DNA from: Bacillota bacterium
GTDB taxonomy: Bacteria > Bacillota > Clostridia > Christensenellales > CAG-138
Reading direction: 5' to 3'
DNA: 64,000 nt
NCBI GenBank assembly: GCA_023390655.1
Contig: JAEWCL010000003.1
Coordinates: 434,001-498,000 of the forward strand
Of the stretch, positions 10,111 to 17,794 are shown one piece after another. The notes beneath the pieces are model-generated. The model was given only the letters and a program-made list of their open reading frames with translations. It made no database searches and was not told the origin of the DNA. Position numbers and translations under genes: made by a program. Numbering within the stretch: position 1 is the first letter of the stretch; each line of letters opens with the position of its first letter.

Positions 10111-11319
10111 CTATTGAATGACCGCGTACTTCATCACGTCCCGTTCGCGGGAGGTGACGTCCATCCAGATCACAACGCCGTTGGAAACGCCCAGCAGCTG
10201 CGTGCGTTCCCGCTCAATATCCGGCGTAATCTGTATGGATTTGCCGACATCAAAGAAATAGACATAGATCGCCTCATTTTTACTGTACGCGGCAAAGTGC
10301 TCGGATACGCCGTACTCCACGATATCTTCGGCGATGAGCTTTGCCGCGGCGTTGTTCTGCGCCATATAGAGATCATCCCCCGGACCGTGGCTGCCGTTGC
10401 GCCAGACCCACTGCTTGCCGTTCGTCATGGGGTCGTGCACATAAGTGCCGGGCACATAGGTACTGATGCTGTCGTCCGAAAGCGTCAGGCTGTAGATCGC
10501 GCTCGTCGGGCTTTCTTCCGTTGCGGCCTCGGGCGAACTCGTATCAAGGTCCGCAAAGATAATCTGCCCGTTCTTCATGGATACGGCGGATTGCCCGTAG
10601 GCGCTTGAGCTGAACAAGCGGATAGCGGTATTTTCCATTGTGTTGAGGTCGCATACAAACAGCTTGTCCATACGGCTTCCGGTGCGCTCGGTCCAGGCCA
10701 AAGTGTTACCGTCCAGCTGTAAAACCGGCTGGTCCGCATACACCTGCTTGACCTCGTACAGTTCCCCGGTTGCAAGCTTTTTTGCGCGGATGACGCCGCC
10801 GCCGTCGGACGCCTTGGCATCGAGATACACAAGCCACCCGTCGTTCATCCGGGGATATACATAATCGTCATTCGCTAAGGGAACATCCATTTTCTGCGCT
10901 TCGCCCGACGCCATATCATATTGGAACAGCAGATCCATGCGCACATCGCTGCCGACCAGATGCCCCGCCGTAAAGAGAAGCGTCTTGTTCCACGCATAAG
11001 GGTCCCCGAACCAGTTGTACCCGGAATAACCTGAAAGCACGACTTCGTGCTGGAGTTCTACAGGGTCGGTGACCGCCGCCGGATGCGGGGTGGGCGTGGG
11101 ACGGGCGGTGGGGCGAGGGGTGGGCGTAGGCTGCCAGGGCGGGCGATAGTCAATGCCAAGCTTGGGCAGCAGCGCGGGGAGGCCGACAAACACAACCAGC
11201 ATGATTGCGCCAAGAATCGCGGCAATGGTAGCGGAAAGCGCCAGAATGGGCCCGGCGTTTGTCGCTTTCAGGCTGGTGCGCTTGCGTCTGATCTTATATC
11301 TTTTTTCCCGCTTGGGCAT
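10111..11319 (-). CDS. Membrane-anchored protein with beta-propeller-like extracellular domain
   Basis: 402 residues. A basic N-terminus (KREKRYKIRRKR) and one membrane helix (about residues 27-52) come first, then a Pro/Thr stalk rich in PTPRPT repeats (65-82), then an extracellular domain of roughly 310 residues. The domain shows repeating blades of the kind LLFTAGH, WLVYLDA, TLAWTER, IIFADLD, as in TolB/WD40-like propellers. No enzyme motif is seen. The ribosome site AAGGAG precedes ATG 11319. It is the first gene of the minus-strand run with radA, divergent from tmk. A sensor or cell-surface scaffold role is inference. Confidence 0.75.
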   Translation of the reverse strand: MPKREKRYKIRRKRTSLKATNAGPILALSATIAAILGAIMLVVFVGLPALLPKLGIDYRPPWQPTPTPRPTARPTPTPHPAAVTDPVELQHEVVLSGYSGYNWFGDPYAWNKTLLFTAGHLVGSDVRMDLLFQYDMASGEAQKMDVPLANDDYVYPRMNDGWLVYLDAKASDGGGVIRAKKLATGELYEVKQVYADQPVLQLDGNTLAWTERTGSRMDKLFVCDLNTMENTAIRLFSSSAYGQSAVSMKNGQIIFADLDTSSPEAATEESPTSAIYSLTLSDDSISTYVPGTYVHDPMTNGKQWVWRNGSHGPGDDLYMAQNNAAAKLIAEDIVEYGVSEHFAAYSKNEAIYVYFFDVGKSIQITPDIERERTQLLGVSNGVVIWMDVTSRERDVMKYAVIQ

Positions 11320-11470
11320 ACTAATTCTCCTTGATCGGTAAAAAAGGAATGCTTATAAACCTTCTCCAGTATACCATAGGCAGGGGAGGGCAACAACCTT
11401 GGGGCGTGCAAACGGAAGCTGGAATTCAAGCGGGCATTCCCGGTATGCGCGTGAAAACAGGGCGGCGTCC

Positions 11471-11500
11471 TTGCCTTATAACTGGCGAGTGTGTTATAAT
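11471..11500 (+). promoter_or_regulatory. Sigma-A type promoter for the tmk-like gene
   Basis: TTGCCT, 18-bp spacer, TATAAT, about 48 bp before the start codon at 11549. Confidence 0.65.
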
Positions 11501-11548
11501 AACGTGATTTTAAGCGTACTTGGCGTTTTAACATGTGGGAGGTCGGAA

Positions 11549-12223
11549 ATGGGTCGCACTGTGGTGATTGCGTTTGAAGGCATCGATGGCAGCGGAAAAA
11601 CCGTGCAGATGCATCATCTTGAGCGCGCGCTCAAAAAGCGGGGGATGCTGGTGGATACCATGTCGTTCCCTATGTACGGCACATTTTTTGGGCGCGAGGT
11701 GGGTAACTATCTGACCGGCGCGCAGGGCGTCGCCGCGTGCGATGTGGACGGCAAGAGCATGGCGCTCTGGTTTGCGCTCGACCGCTTTGAGGCGTTCCAG
11801 AATTACCGGGACGGCGAAGTGGACGTGCTGCTCATCAACCGTTATGTGCTTTCCAACGCCGTATACCAGAGCATACGCGATTGTGATCTCGACAAGCCGG
11901 ATCTCCTGGACTTTGTTCTGGAATTGGAATATAACCATTTCTGCATCCCTATCGCGGATGTACATGTATATCTTGACATGAATGAGGAAGAAGCGGGGGA
12001 GAATGTGCTCCGCAAAGGCTACCGCGAATACGTCGGCAATGAGAAGGACGTTTACGAAAAGCAAACCGGCATCCAGACCCGCGCGCGCCAGAAGTATATG
12101 GAGTACGCAAAGATTCTGGATAATATTCATATCATCCCGTGCATGCATGAAGGAAAAATGAGAACCGAACAGGAAATCGCCATGATGGTGGAGGAAGAGC
12201 TTCTGCGCACCGGCGTCCTGTAA
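11549..12223 (+). CDS. tmk: Thymidylate kinase-like protein
   Basis: 224 residues, slightly longer than a typical dTMP kinase. The P-loop is FEGIDGSGKT (residues 8-17); LLINRYVLSNAVYQ matches the family DRY..S..AYQ nucleotide-binding segment, with Asn replacing the usual Asp before Arg. It should phosphorylate dTMP to dTDP. It diverges from canonical Tmk in the lid region, so another (deoxy)nucleoside monophosphate kinase is possible. The start is at 11549, with GGGAGG 6-7 nt upstream, rather than further-upstream in-frame codons that have no ribosome site. The next gene begins 19 bp downstream. Confidence 0.85.
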   Translation: MGRTVVIAFEGIDGSGKTVQMHHLERALKKRGMLVDTMSFPMYGTFFGREVGNYLTGAQGVAACDVDGKSMALWFALDRFEAFQNYRDGEVDVLLINRYVLSNAVYQSIRDCDLDKPDLLDFVLELEYNHFCIPIADVHVYLDMNEEEAGENVLRKGYREYVGNEKDVYEKQTGIQTRARQKYMEYAKILDNIHIIPCMHEGKMRTEQEIAMMVEEELLRTGVL

Positions 12224-12242
12224 TATAAGTTTGAGGCAAACA

Positions 12243-12713
12243 ATGGGTATCTTTGAAGTACGCGCCTGGTTTGAGGCGCAGGGCATCCCGGAGGAAATCC
12301 GTGAGTTTCCCGTATCAAGCGCCACGGTAGAGCTGGCGGCACAGGCATTGGATGTCAATCCGCAGCTGATCGCAAAAACCCTTTCTTTTGAAACGCCAGA
12401 AGGCGCAATGCTTGTGCTTGCCGCAGGCGATGCGCGCATTGACAACCGCAAATTCCGCGGGCAGTTCGGTTTTAAAGCAAAGATGCTCTCGGCAGAGGAT
12501 GCGCTTACGTTTACCGGCCACGCTGTGGGCGGTGTCTGTCCGTTTGCGCTCAAAGCGCCGTTGCCGGTGTACATGGATGAATCGCTGCGCCGGTTTCCCG
12601 TCGTATACCCCGCCGCAGGCAGCCCGTCTTCCTGCGTTGTCATTACGCCGGACAGGCTCTGTGAGATTACCGGCGGTACATTTGTGGACGTATGCAGGCT
12701 TCCCGGGGAATAG
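12243..12713 (+). CDS. YbaK/EbsC-type aminoacyl-tRNA deacylase
   Basis: 156 residues spanning a single YbaK/ProX editing domain. Typical segments are AAQALDVNPQLIAKTLSF (with the conserved Lys), MLVLAAGDARIDNRKF and the active-site loop GHAVGGVCPFA. Such proteins hydrolyse mischarged aminoacyl-tRNAs such as Cys- or Ala-tRNA(Pro). ATG 12243 is preferred over TTG 12231 because TGAGG lies 6 nt before it. It sits 19 bp after the tmk-like gene and is probably co-transcribed. Confidence 0.92.
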   Translation: MGIFEVRAWFEAQGIPEEIREFPVSSATVELAAQALDVNPQLIAKTLSFETPEGAMLVLAAGDARIDNRKFRGQFGFKAKMLSAEDALTFTGHAVGGVCPFALKAPLPVYMDESLRRFPVVYPAAGSPSSCVVITPDRLCEITGGTFVDVCRLPGE

Positions 12714-12727
12714 GGCCGGAAAATCTT

Positions 12728-12753
12728 AAAATTCGTCAACAGACGGCAATTTT
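12728..12753 (+). terminator. Possible bulged terminator hairpin after ybaK-type gene
   Basis: AAAATT-CGTC, loop AACA, GACG-GC-AATTTT: a 10-bp stem with a 2-nt bulge and T-rich right arm. It is plausible but imperfect. Confidence 0.4.
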
Positions 12754-12887
12754 CAGCCATATGAAATACAATTGAACACAGATATAAAACGCGCTTGTAG
12801 ACAGGACCGGCGTGCCTTTATGATTTCCATATACCACATAATTTTTTAGGCTATAAAAATATTTTTTAGGAAAATGCGCAGGAAGCA

Positions 12888-12916
12888 TTTACAAACAGTC
12901 CGCTATGGGCTACACT
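12888..12916 (+). promoter_or_regulatory. Promoter of the PLP-dependent enzyme gene
   Basis: TTTACA, 17-bp spacer, TACACT, with a leader of about 65 nt. Nothing riboswitch-like is seen in the rest of the 12714-12989 gap. Confidence 0.65.
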
Positions 12917-12989
12917 GAGGATAACAAAGCACGTACGCCAAATCCGGCGGAATGTTTAACAGTATACAAAAAGAAGTAAGGAGAGCAAT

Positions 12990-14465
12990 ATGATTGATTT
13001 AACGGTGAATCGGGCGAATCTCGAGCGCACCATTCAGAGAGCGCGCGAAAACAAAATTGTCATTCCTACGCTCAAACAATTGCGTGATCCCAAGTTTGTC
13101 CCCGAAAAGATCAAAAAGCAGCTCAAGAATACCGGGCTTTGGGATATCAGCCCTGTTAACCTGTTCCGCATCACCTGGCGCAACGAGCCCAAGATGAGCG
13201 GCGGCGAATATGGCGACGTCAACTATCTTGAAATCCCCTCCGCTTTGAGTGGCGTAAAGGCGCGCATCGTGGTGCTGACCGGCAAATGGTTCCCCACCGG
13301 CTGCCATAAGGTCGGCGCATCGTTCGGCTGCCTGGCTCCGCGTCTTGTGACCGGCCAGTTTGACCCCACCTATCACAAAGCGGTTTGGCCCTCTACCGGC
13401 AACTACTGCCGCGGCGGCGCCTATAACTCCAAGCTCCTCTCGTGCGATTCCGTGGCGATCCTGCCTGCGGAAATGAGCCGCGAGCGCTTTGAATGGCTTT
13501 CTAAGATCGCGGGCGAAGTCATCGCCACCCCCGGCTGCGAAAGCAACGTTAAGGAAATTTTTGACAAGACTTGGGAACTTAAGAACACTCGTGAAGACGT
13601 CATTATCTTCAACCAGTTTGAAGAGATGGGCAACCATCTGTGGCACTACACCGTTACCGGTAAGGCCATTGAAGATGCGTTCCTGCAGTTGAAGGGGGAA
13701 AAAAGCCGCCTTGCAGGTATGGCGTTTACTTCCGGCTCCGCGGGCACCATGGCGAGCGGCGATTACATCAAGGAACAGTATCCCCATGCGAAGCTCGCCG
13801 TCGGCGAAGCGCTGCAGTGCCCGACGCTGCTCAACAACGGCTTTGGCGGTCACCGCATCGAAGGCATTGGCGACAAGCACGTGCCTTGGGTCCACAACGT
13901 CAAGAATACGGACATGGTCATTGCCATTGACGATGAAGACAGCCAGAACCTGATGCGTATGTTCAGCGAACCCGTCGGCCGTGAGTACCTCATTAACGAG
14001 CTCGGCCTGGATCCGGCGTTTGTTGAAAGGCTGTCCCTGCTGGGTATTTCCGGTATTGCAAACGTACTTTGCTGCATCAAGATGGCGAAGTACTATGAGC
14101 TGACCGAAGACGATCTGCTCTTTACCGTTGGCACCGACTCCGCTGAAATGTACGGCTCCCGCGTGGCTGAGCTTGCGGAAAAAGACGGCGCTTACACCCC
14201 CACGATGGCCGCTGGGGACTATTATGAGCACATGCACGGCATCCGTACGGATACCATGGAAGAGCTCACCTATGCCACAAAGAAGCGCGTGCACAATCTC
14301 AAGTACTACACTTGGGTGGAGCAGCAGGGCAGGTCGGTGGAAGAGCTTAACGCCCAGTGGTACGATTACGACAATTACTGGGGTGGCATCCACAAGCAGG
14401 CCGCAGAGATCGATGCGCTCATCGATGCGTTCAACGCAGAGACCGGCGTGCTCGAGAGCATGTAA
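12990..14465 (+). CDS. Fold-type II PLP-dependent enzyme of unknown substrate
   Basis: 491 residues. The cysteine-synthase/threonine-synthase (fold II) signature is clear: WFPTGCHKVGASFG carries the probable Schiff-base Lys, WPSTGNYCRGGAYN is the substrate-carboxylate loop, and TSGSAGTMASGDY is the glycine-rich phosphate-binding loop. The protein is about 150 residues longer than cysteine synthases, with an extra N-terminal (1-75) and C-terminal (400-491) part. Similar long proteins are annotated in Clostridia only as a PLP-dependent beta subunit. OrtB (2-amino-4-ketopentanoate thiolase) is a comparable length, but no OrtA neighbour is present. The ribosome site is AAGGAG. It has its own promoter and terminator and precedes the lar cluster by 161 bp. 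Confidence 0.85.
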   Translation: MIDLTVNRANLERTIQRARENKIVIPTLKQLRDPKFVPEKIKKQLKNTGLWDISPVNLFRITWRNEPKMSGGEYGDVNYLEIPSALSGVKARIVVLTGKWFPTGCHKVGASFGCLAPRLVTGQFDPTYHKAVWPSTGNYCRGGAYNSKLLSCDSVAILPAEMSRERFEWLSKIAGEVIATPGCESNVKEIFDKTWELKNTREDVIIFNQFEEMGNHLWHYTVTGKAIEDAFLQLKGEKSRLAGMAFTSGSAGTMASGDYIKEQYPHAKLAVGEALQCPTLLNNGFGGHRIEGIGDKHVPWVHNVKNTDMVIAIDDEDSQNLMRMFSEPVGREYLINELGLDPAFVERLSLLGISGIANVLCCIKMAKYYELTEDDLLFTVGTDSAEMYGSRVAELAEKDGAYTPTMAAGDYYEHMHGIRTDTMEELTYATKKRVHNLKYYTWVEQQGRSVEELNAQWYDYDNYWGGIHKQAAEIDALIDAFNAETGVLESM

Positions 14466-14490
14466 GGATTGTCTGCTTAAAACAGAATTG

Positions 14491-14521
14491 CAAGGCCGCC
14501 TAATGAGGCGGCCTTGCTTTT
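14491..14521 (+). terminator. Terminator after the PLP enzyme
   Basis: CAAGGCCGCCT (14491-14501) pairs perfectly with AGGCGGCCTTG (14506-14516), 4-nt loop, then CTTTT. Confidence 0.85.
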
Positions 14522-14539
14522 ATCTCTGCCGCCGTCGCC

Positions 14540-14568
14540 TTGACAGGCGGACGGAATATACCTACAAT
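14540..14568 (+). promoter_or_regulatory. Strong promoter of the lar cluster
   Basis: Consensus TTGACA, 17-bp spacer, TACAAT, placed between the preceding terminator and larE. The leader is about 52 nt with no obvious riboswitch. Confidence 0.8.
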
Positions 14569-14626
14569 TTAAAGCAATGAAACCTATAGCATATATCGGC
14601 GATCCGATGAAGACAGGAGACAAGCA

Positions 14627-15430
14627 TTGAACGAGCATCAGAAACTGCAGGCGCTGAAAGCATATTTAGAGGAACTTGGGAGCGTCGCGGTAGCATTTTC
14701 AGGCGGTGTGGATTCCACATTTCTATTAAAGGTTGCAAATGATACCCTGCCGGGGCAGGTAATGGCGGTTACGGCGCGCTCCTGCTCCTTTCCGGAACGG
14801 GAATTGAAAGAAGCCATCGCATTCACAAAGCTTCACAATATCCCGCATGTCATCTGTGATTCAGAAGAGCTTGACATCGAAGGGTTTTCCAACAATCCGG
14901 TCAACCGGTGTTATTTATGTAAGACAGAACTTTTTGCGAAGCTCAATGCCATTGCGCAACAGCACAATGTTTTATATGTGCTCGAAGGCTCCAATATGGA
15001 CGATATGGGGGATTACAGGCCGGGGTTGCAGGCGGTGCGGGAGCTTGGAGTAAAGAGCCCGCTGCGCCATGCGGGACTCAATAAAGCCGATATCCGTGCG
15101 CTCTCTAAAGAGATGGGCCTGCCCACATGGGAAAAGCAGTCCTTTGCCTGTCTTTCTTCCCGCTTTGTGTATGGTGAGCCGATTACGGAAGAAAAACTGG
15201 GCATGGTAGATAAAGCCGAGCAGCTTTTGCTGGATATGGGCTTTCGGCAGGTGCGTGTGCGCATCCATAACAACCTCGCCCGCATCGAGGTGGGGCCGAA
15301 GGAAATGGACCGCATGCTGCAGGCGTCCGTAAGGGAAACCCTCCATGCGGCGCTCAAGAAGATCGGCTTTGCGTATGTGACCCTGGATCTTCTGGGATAC
15401 CGTACCGGCAGCATGAATGAAACATTGTAA
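14627..15430 (+). CDS. larE: LarE: ATP-dependent sacrificial sulfur transferase
   Basis: 267 residues. The PP-loop SGGVDS (25-30) binds ATP, and Cys175 in SFACLSSRF corresponds to the sacrificial cysteine that donates sulfur to the pyridinium dicarboxylate mononucleotide made by LarB. LarE builds the thiocarboxylates of the nickel-pincer nucleotide cofactor. Two further cysteines (NRCYLCK, 95 and 98) precede the catalytic one and may relate to forms that use an iron-sulfur cluster, which is inference. The start is TTG 14627, 7 nt after AGGAGA. It is first in the cluster, 96 bp before the ECF genes. Confidence 0.95.
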   Translation: MNEHQKLQALKAYLEELGSVAVAFSGGVDSTFLLKVANDTLPGQVMAVTARSCSFPERELKEAIAFTKLHNIPHVICDSEELDIEGFSNNPVNRCYLCKTELFAKLNAIAQQHNVLYVLEGSNMDDMGDYRPGLQAVRELGVKSPLRHAGLNKADIRALSKEMGLPTWEKQSFACLSSRFVYGEPITEEKLGMVDKAEQLLLDMGFRQVRVRIHNNLARIEVGPKEMDRMLQASVRETLHAALKKIGFAYVTLDLLGYRTGSMNETL

Positions 15431-15445
15431 CGGCTTTGAAAGACT

Positions 15446-15474
15446 TTAAAATGCGCCCGCAGGACGCATTTTAA
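15446..15474 (+). other. Perfect hairpin between larE and the ECF genes
   Basis: A 10-bp perfect stem TTAAAATGCG/CGCATTTTAA with a 9-nt loop. There is no T run beyond the stem, so it may be an attenuator, processing site or weak terminator rather than a full stop. Confidence 0.55.
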
Positions 15475-15526
15475 GTTTACAGCTTGGACGGAAAAGAGGT
15501 TCCCTACGGCAAATTTCAGCGCGAAA

Positions 15527-16315
15527 GTGCAGCAGCTCTATTCGTTGGAGCAGCTTGCGGGCAGAAAGACCTGGGTGCACAGGCTGCATCCTGTGGTGAA
15601 AGTAGTTGCAACGCTCGCGTTTCTGGTCGCGGTGCTGTCGTTTGGGCGCTATGAAATCGGAAGGCTCATTCCGTTCATATTCTATCCCGCTATTATGAGG
15701 GCTTCAGCGGAAATCCCCTATGCCATGCTCCATAAGCGCGCGGCGTTCGCGCTGCCGTTTGCACTTTTTGCGGGCATATCCAACCTGCTGTTTGACAGAG
15801 GAACGGCGGCAGTGGTTGGCGGCGTTGCCATCAGCTTTGGCGCGGTTTCCTTTGCATCCATTCTGATCAAAACGTATCTTTGCGTTATGGCTGCGCTGAT
15901 TTTAGTGGCCGCGACGCCGATGCGCCGGCTGACGGATGCGCTGCGCGCGCTGCATGTGCCGCGCATTTTTATAACGGTATTTGAAATGACATACCGCTAC
16001 CTCGGGACGCTCTTTGGGGAGGCAAGCGGGCTGCGCACCGCATACCTGCTGCGCAGCGCGCAGCAGAAGGGCGTGGAATTCAAGCACATGGGCAGCTTTA
16101 TCGGAAGCCTCCTGGTCAGGAGCATGGACCGGGCGGAGCGCGTGTATCACGCCATGCAATGCCGCGGCTATTCCCTTGCGGGGAGGCAGATGGCAAAGGA
16201 GCCTGTAAGGATACAGGACTTGCTGTTTTTCTGCGGCATCTTAGGCGGCAGCATCCTGTTGCGGCTGTATGATACCGTACGCTTTTATGACATGATAGGC
16301 GGGTTGTTGCATTGA
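15527..16315 (+). CDS. larQ: ECF transporter T component (CbiQ/NikQ/LarQ-like)
   Basis: 262 residues with 5-6 membrane helices and the two coupling motifs of ECF transmembrane components: a first ARG-like motif in LRSAQQKGVE and a second in AMQCRGYS. T components link an ATPase to a substrate-binding S component. Placement between larE and larB suggests nickel supply for the pincer cofactor. GTG 15527 is the only good start codon, but its ribosome site is poor; AAGAGG at 15494 suggests translation might begin a few codons earlier at a non-standard codon. No CbiM/NikM-type S component or NikN is encoded next to it. Its 3' end overlaps the ATPase gene by 4 bp. Confidence 0.85.
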   Translation: MQQLYSLEQLAGRKTWVHRLHPVVKVVATLAFLVAVLSFGRYEIGRLIPFIFYPAIMRASAEIPYAMLHKRAAFALPFALFAGISNLLFDRGTAAVVGGVAISFGAVSFASILIKTYLCVMAALILVAATPMRRLTDALRALHVPRIFITVFEMTYRYLGTLFGEASGLRTAYLLRSAQQKGVEFKHMGSFIGSLLVRSMDRAERVYHAMQCRGYSLAGRQMAKEPVRIQDLLFFCGILGGSILLRLYDTVRFYDMIGGLLH

Positions 16316-17028
16316 TTGACGTCAGGCATATTTTCGTTTCCTACCCGGATCACACATTGGCCCTGAAGGACCTGACGCTGTCCGTATTAAAAGGCCGCTG
16401 TACCGGCATTGTGGGAGCAAACGGCGCAGGTAAGTCTACGCTGCTGCTCACGCTCTGCGGCGTGATGCTGCCCACGGCAGGGACGGTGGAGATTGCGGGT
16501 ATCACGCTTCAAAACGATACCCTGCAGGAAATCCGTCCGCGTGTCGGCATGGTGTTTCAAAACCCGGACGATCAGCTGTTTATGCCGAGTATCTATGAGG
16601 ATGTGGCGTTTGGCCCGCGCAGCTTTGGTAAGGGTGAAGCGGAAGTGGAACGTCTGGTAAACGCCGCTCTGGAACAGTGCCATATTACACATTTAAGAGA
16701 CCGTTCGCCGCTGCGGCTTTCCGGCGGGGAAAAGCGCATGGCTGCAATCGCCACGGTGCTTGCCATGCAGCCGGATGTGCTGTTGTTGGACGAACCTTCT
16801 GCATTCTTGGACCCGCGCGCACGGCGGAACCTGATTACACATTTGAAGACGCTGCCCCAGACAAAGCTCATTGCCACACATGACCTTCCGCTGGCGGCGG
16901 AACTCTGCGAGGAAATCGTGGTGCTGCAGCAGGGCACGGTGCTGACAGCCGGGTCTCCGGAAGCACTGTTGTATGATGCGGCGCAGATGGACGCCTGCGG
17001 CCTGGAGGCCATTCCTTATAGGATATAG
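16312..17028 (+). CDS. larO: ECF transporter ATPase (CbiO/NikO/LarO-like)
   Basis: 238 residues: Walker A GANGAGKST, Q-loop FQNPDDQLF (characteristic of ECF A subunits), signature LSGGEKR, Walker B LLLDEPSAFLDP and the H-loop THD. It begins with TTG overlapping the previous stop (TTGA), so translation is coupled to the T component. It powers metal or vitamin uptake; the lar context argues for nickel. Only one ATPase is present, so it would act as a homodimer, as in CbiMNQO/NikMNQO systems. Confidence 0.92.
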   Translation: MIDVRHIFVSYPDHTLALKDLTLSVLKGRCTGIVGANGAGKSTLLLTLCGVMLPTAGTVEIAGITLQNDTLQEIRPRVGMVFQNPDDQLFMPSIYEDVAFGPRSFGKGEAEVERLVNAALEQCHITHLRDRSPLRLSGGEKRMAAIATVLAMQPDVLLLDEPSAFLDPRARRNLITHLKTLPQTKLIATHDLPLAAELCEEIVVLQQGTVLTAGSPEALLYDAAQMDACGLEAIPYRI

Positions 17029-17037
17029 GAGAACGCT

Positions 17038-17793
17038 ATGGATCAACGGGAACTCATCGATTTGCTCTACGCCGTACAGCATGGAGAGACCGCACCAGAG
17101 CAGGCGGCAAAAGTGCTCAAAATGGAGCCGTTTGAAGAGCTCGGCTACGCCAAGGTCGATCATCACCGGGCGCTGCGCCAGGGGCAACAAGAGGTCATTT
17201 ACGGACAGGGAAAGACTGTGGAGCAGATCCTTGGGATTGTGGACGCTATGCGCGCACGGGGAGCTGTGAATATCCTGGTGACACGGCTGGCCCCCGAAGC
17301 GGCGGAGCAGATCGAAAAAAGACATCCTTTTGCATATCATGCGGCGGCAAAGCTTGGTGTCGTCAATCCGGATGCGGACAAGGAACGAAAAGGCGCGGTT
17401 GTGGTGGTTTCCGCAGGTACCAGCGATATGCCGGTCGCCGAAGAAGCGGCGCTGACGGCGGAGACGCTGGGCAGCCATGTCATCCGCGTATACGATGCGG
17501 GTGTCGCGGGGCTGCACCGCCTGCTTGCGCACCTTGATACACTTGCAGGTGCGCGTGCCGTTGTGGCGGTAGCGGGTATGGAGGGCGCTTTGGCGAGTGT
17601 GGTGGGAGGCCTGGTGGAATGCCCTGTGATTGCCGTGCCGACAAGCGTGGGATATGGCGCAAATTTTGGCGGCATTTCGGCGCTGTTGTGTATGCTCAAT
17701 TCCTGCGCAAGCGGCGTGAGCGTGGTCAATATCGATAACGGCTTTGGCGCAGGCTTCCTTGCGCACAAAATCAACATGACAAGAGGGCTCTAG
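17038..17793 (+). CDS. larB: LarB: nicotinic acid adenine dinucleotide carboxylase/hydrolase
   Basis: 251 residues. The C-terminal half is PurE-like (VVSAGTSDMPVAEEA, VAGMEGALASVVGG, PTSVGYGANFGG), and the N-terminal half carries the LarB-specific YAKVDHHRALRQG segment. LarB carboxylates NaAD at pyridinium C5 and cleaves the phosphoanhydride, the first step of nickel-pincer cofactor synthesis. It starts 9 bp after the ATPase gene with ATAGGAGAA upstream, and its stop is 1 bp from the larC start. Confidence 0.95.
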   Translation: MDQRELIDLLYAVQHGETAPEQAAKVLKMEPFEELGYAKVDHHRALRQGQQEVIYGQGKTVEQILGIVDAMRARGAVNILVTRLAPEAAEQIEKRHPFAYHAAAKLGVVNPDADKERKGAVVVVSAGTSDMPVAEEAALTAETLGSHVIRVYDAGVAGLHRLLAHLDTLAGARAVVAVAGMEGALASVVGGLVECPVIAVPTSVGYGANFGGISALLCMLNSCASGVSVVNIDNGFGAGFLAHKINMTRGL

Positions 17794-17794
17794 C

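Noticed and set aside
12999..14393. Long open frame of 464 codons antisense to the PLP enzyme
   Set aside because: The plus strand encodes a complete conserved PLP enzyme with promoter, ribosome site and terminator; the antisense frame has no recognisable motif and arises from codon bias.
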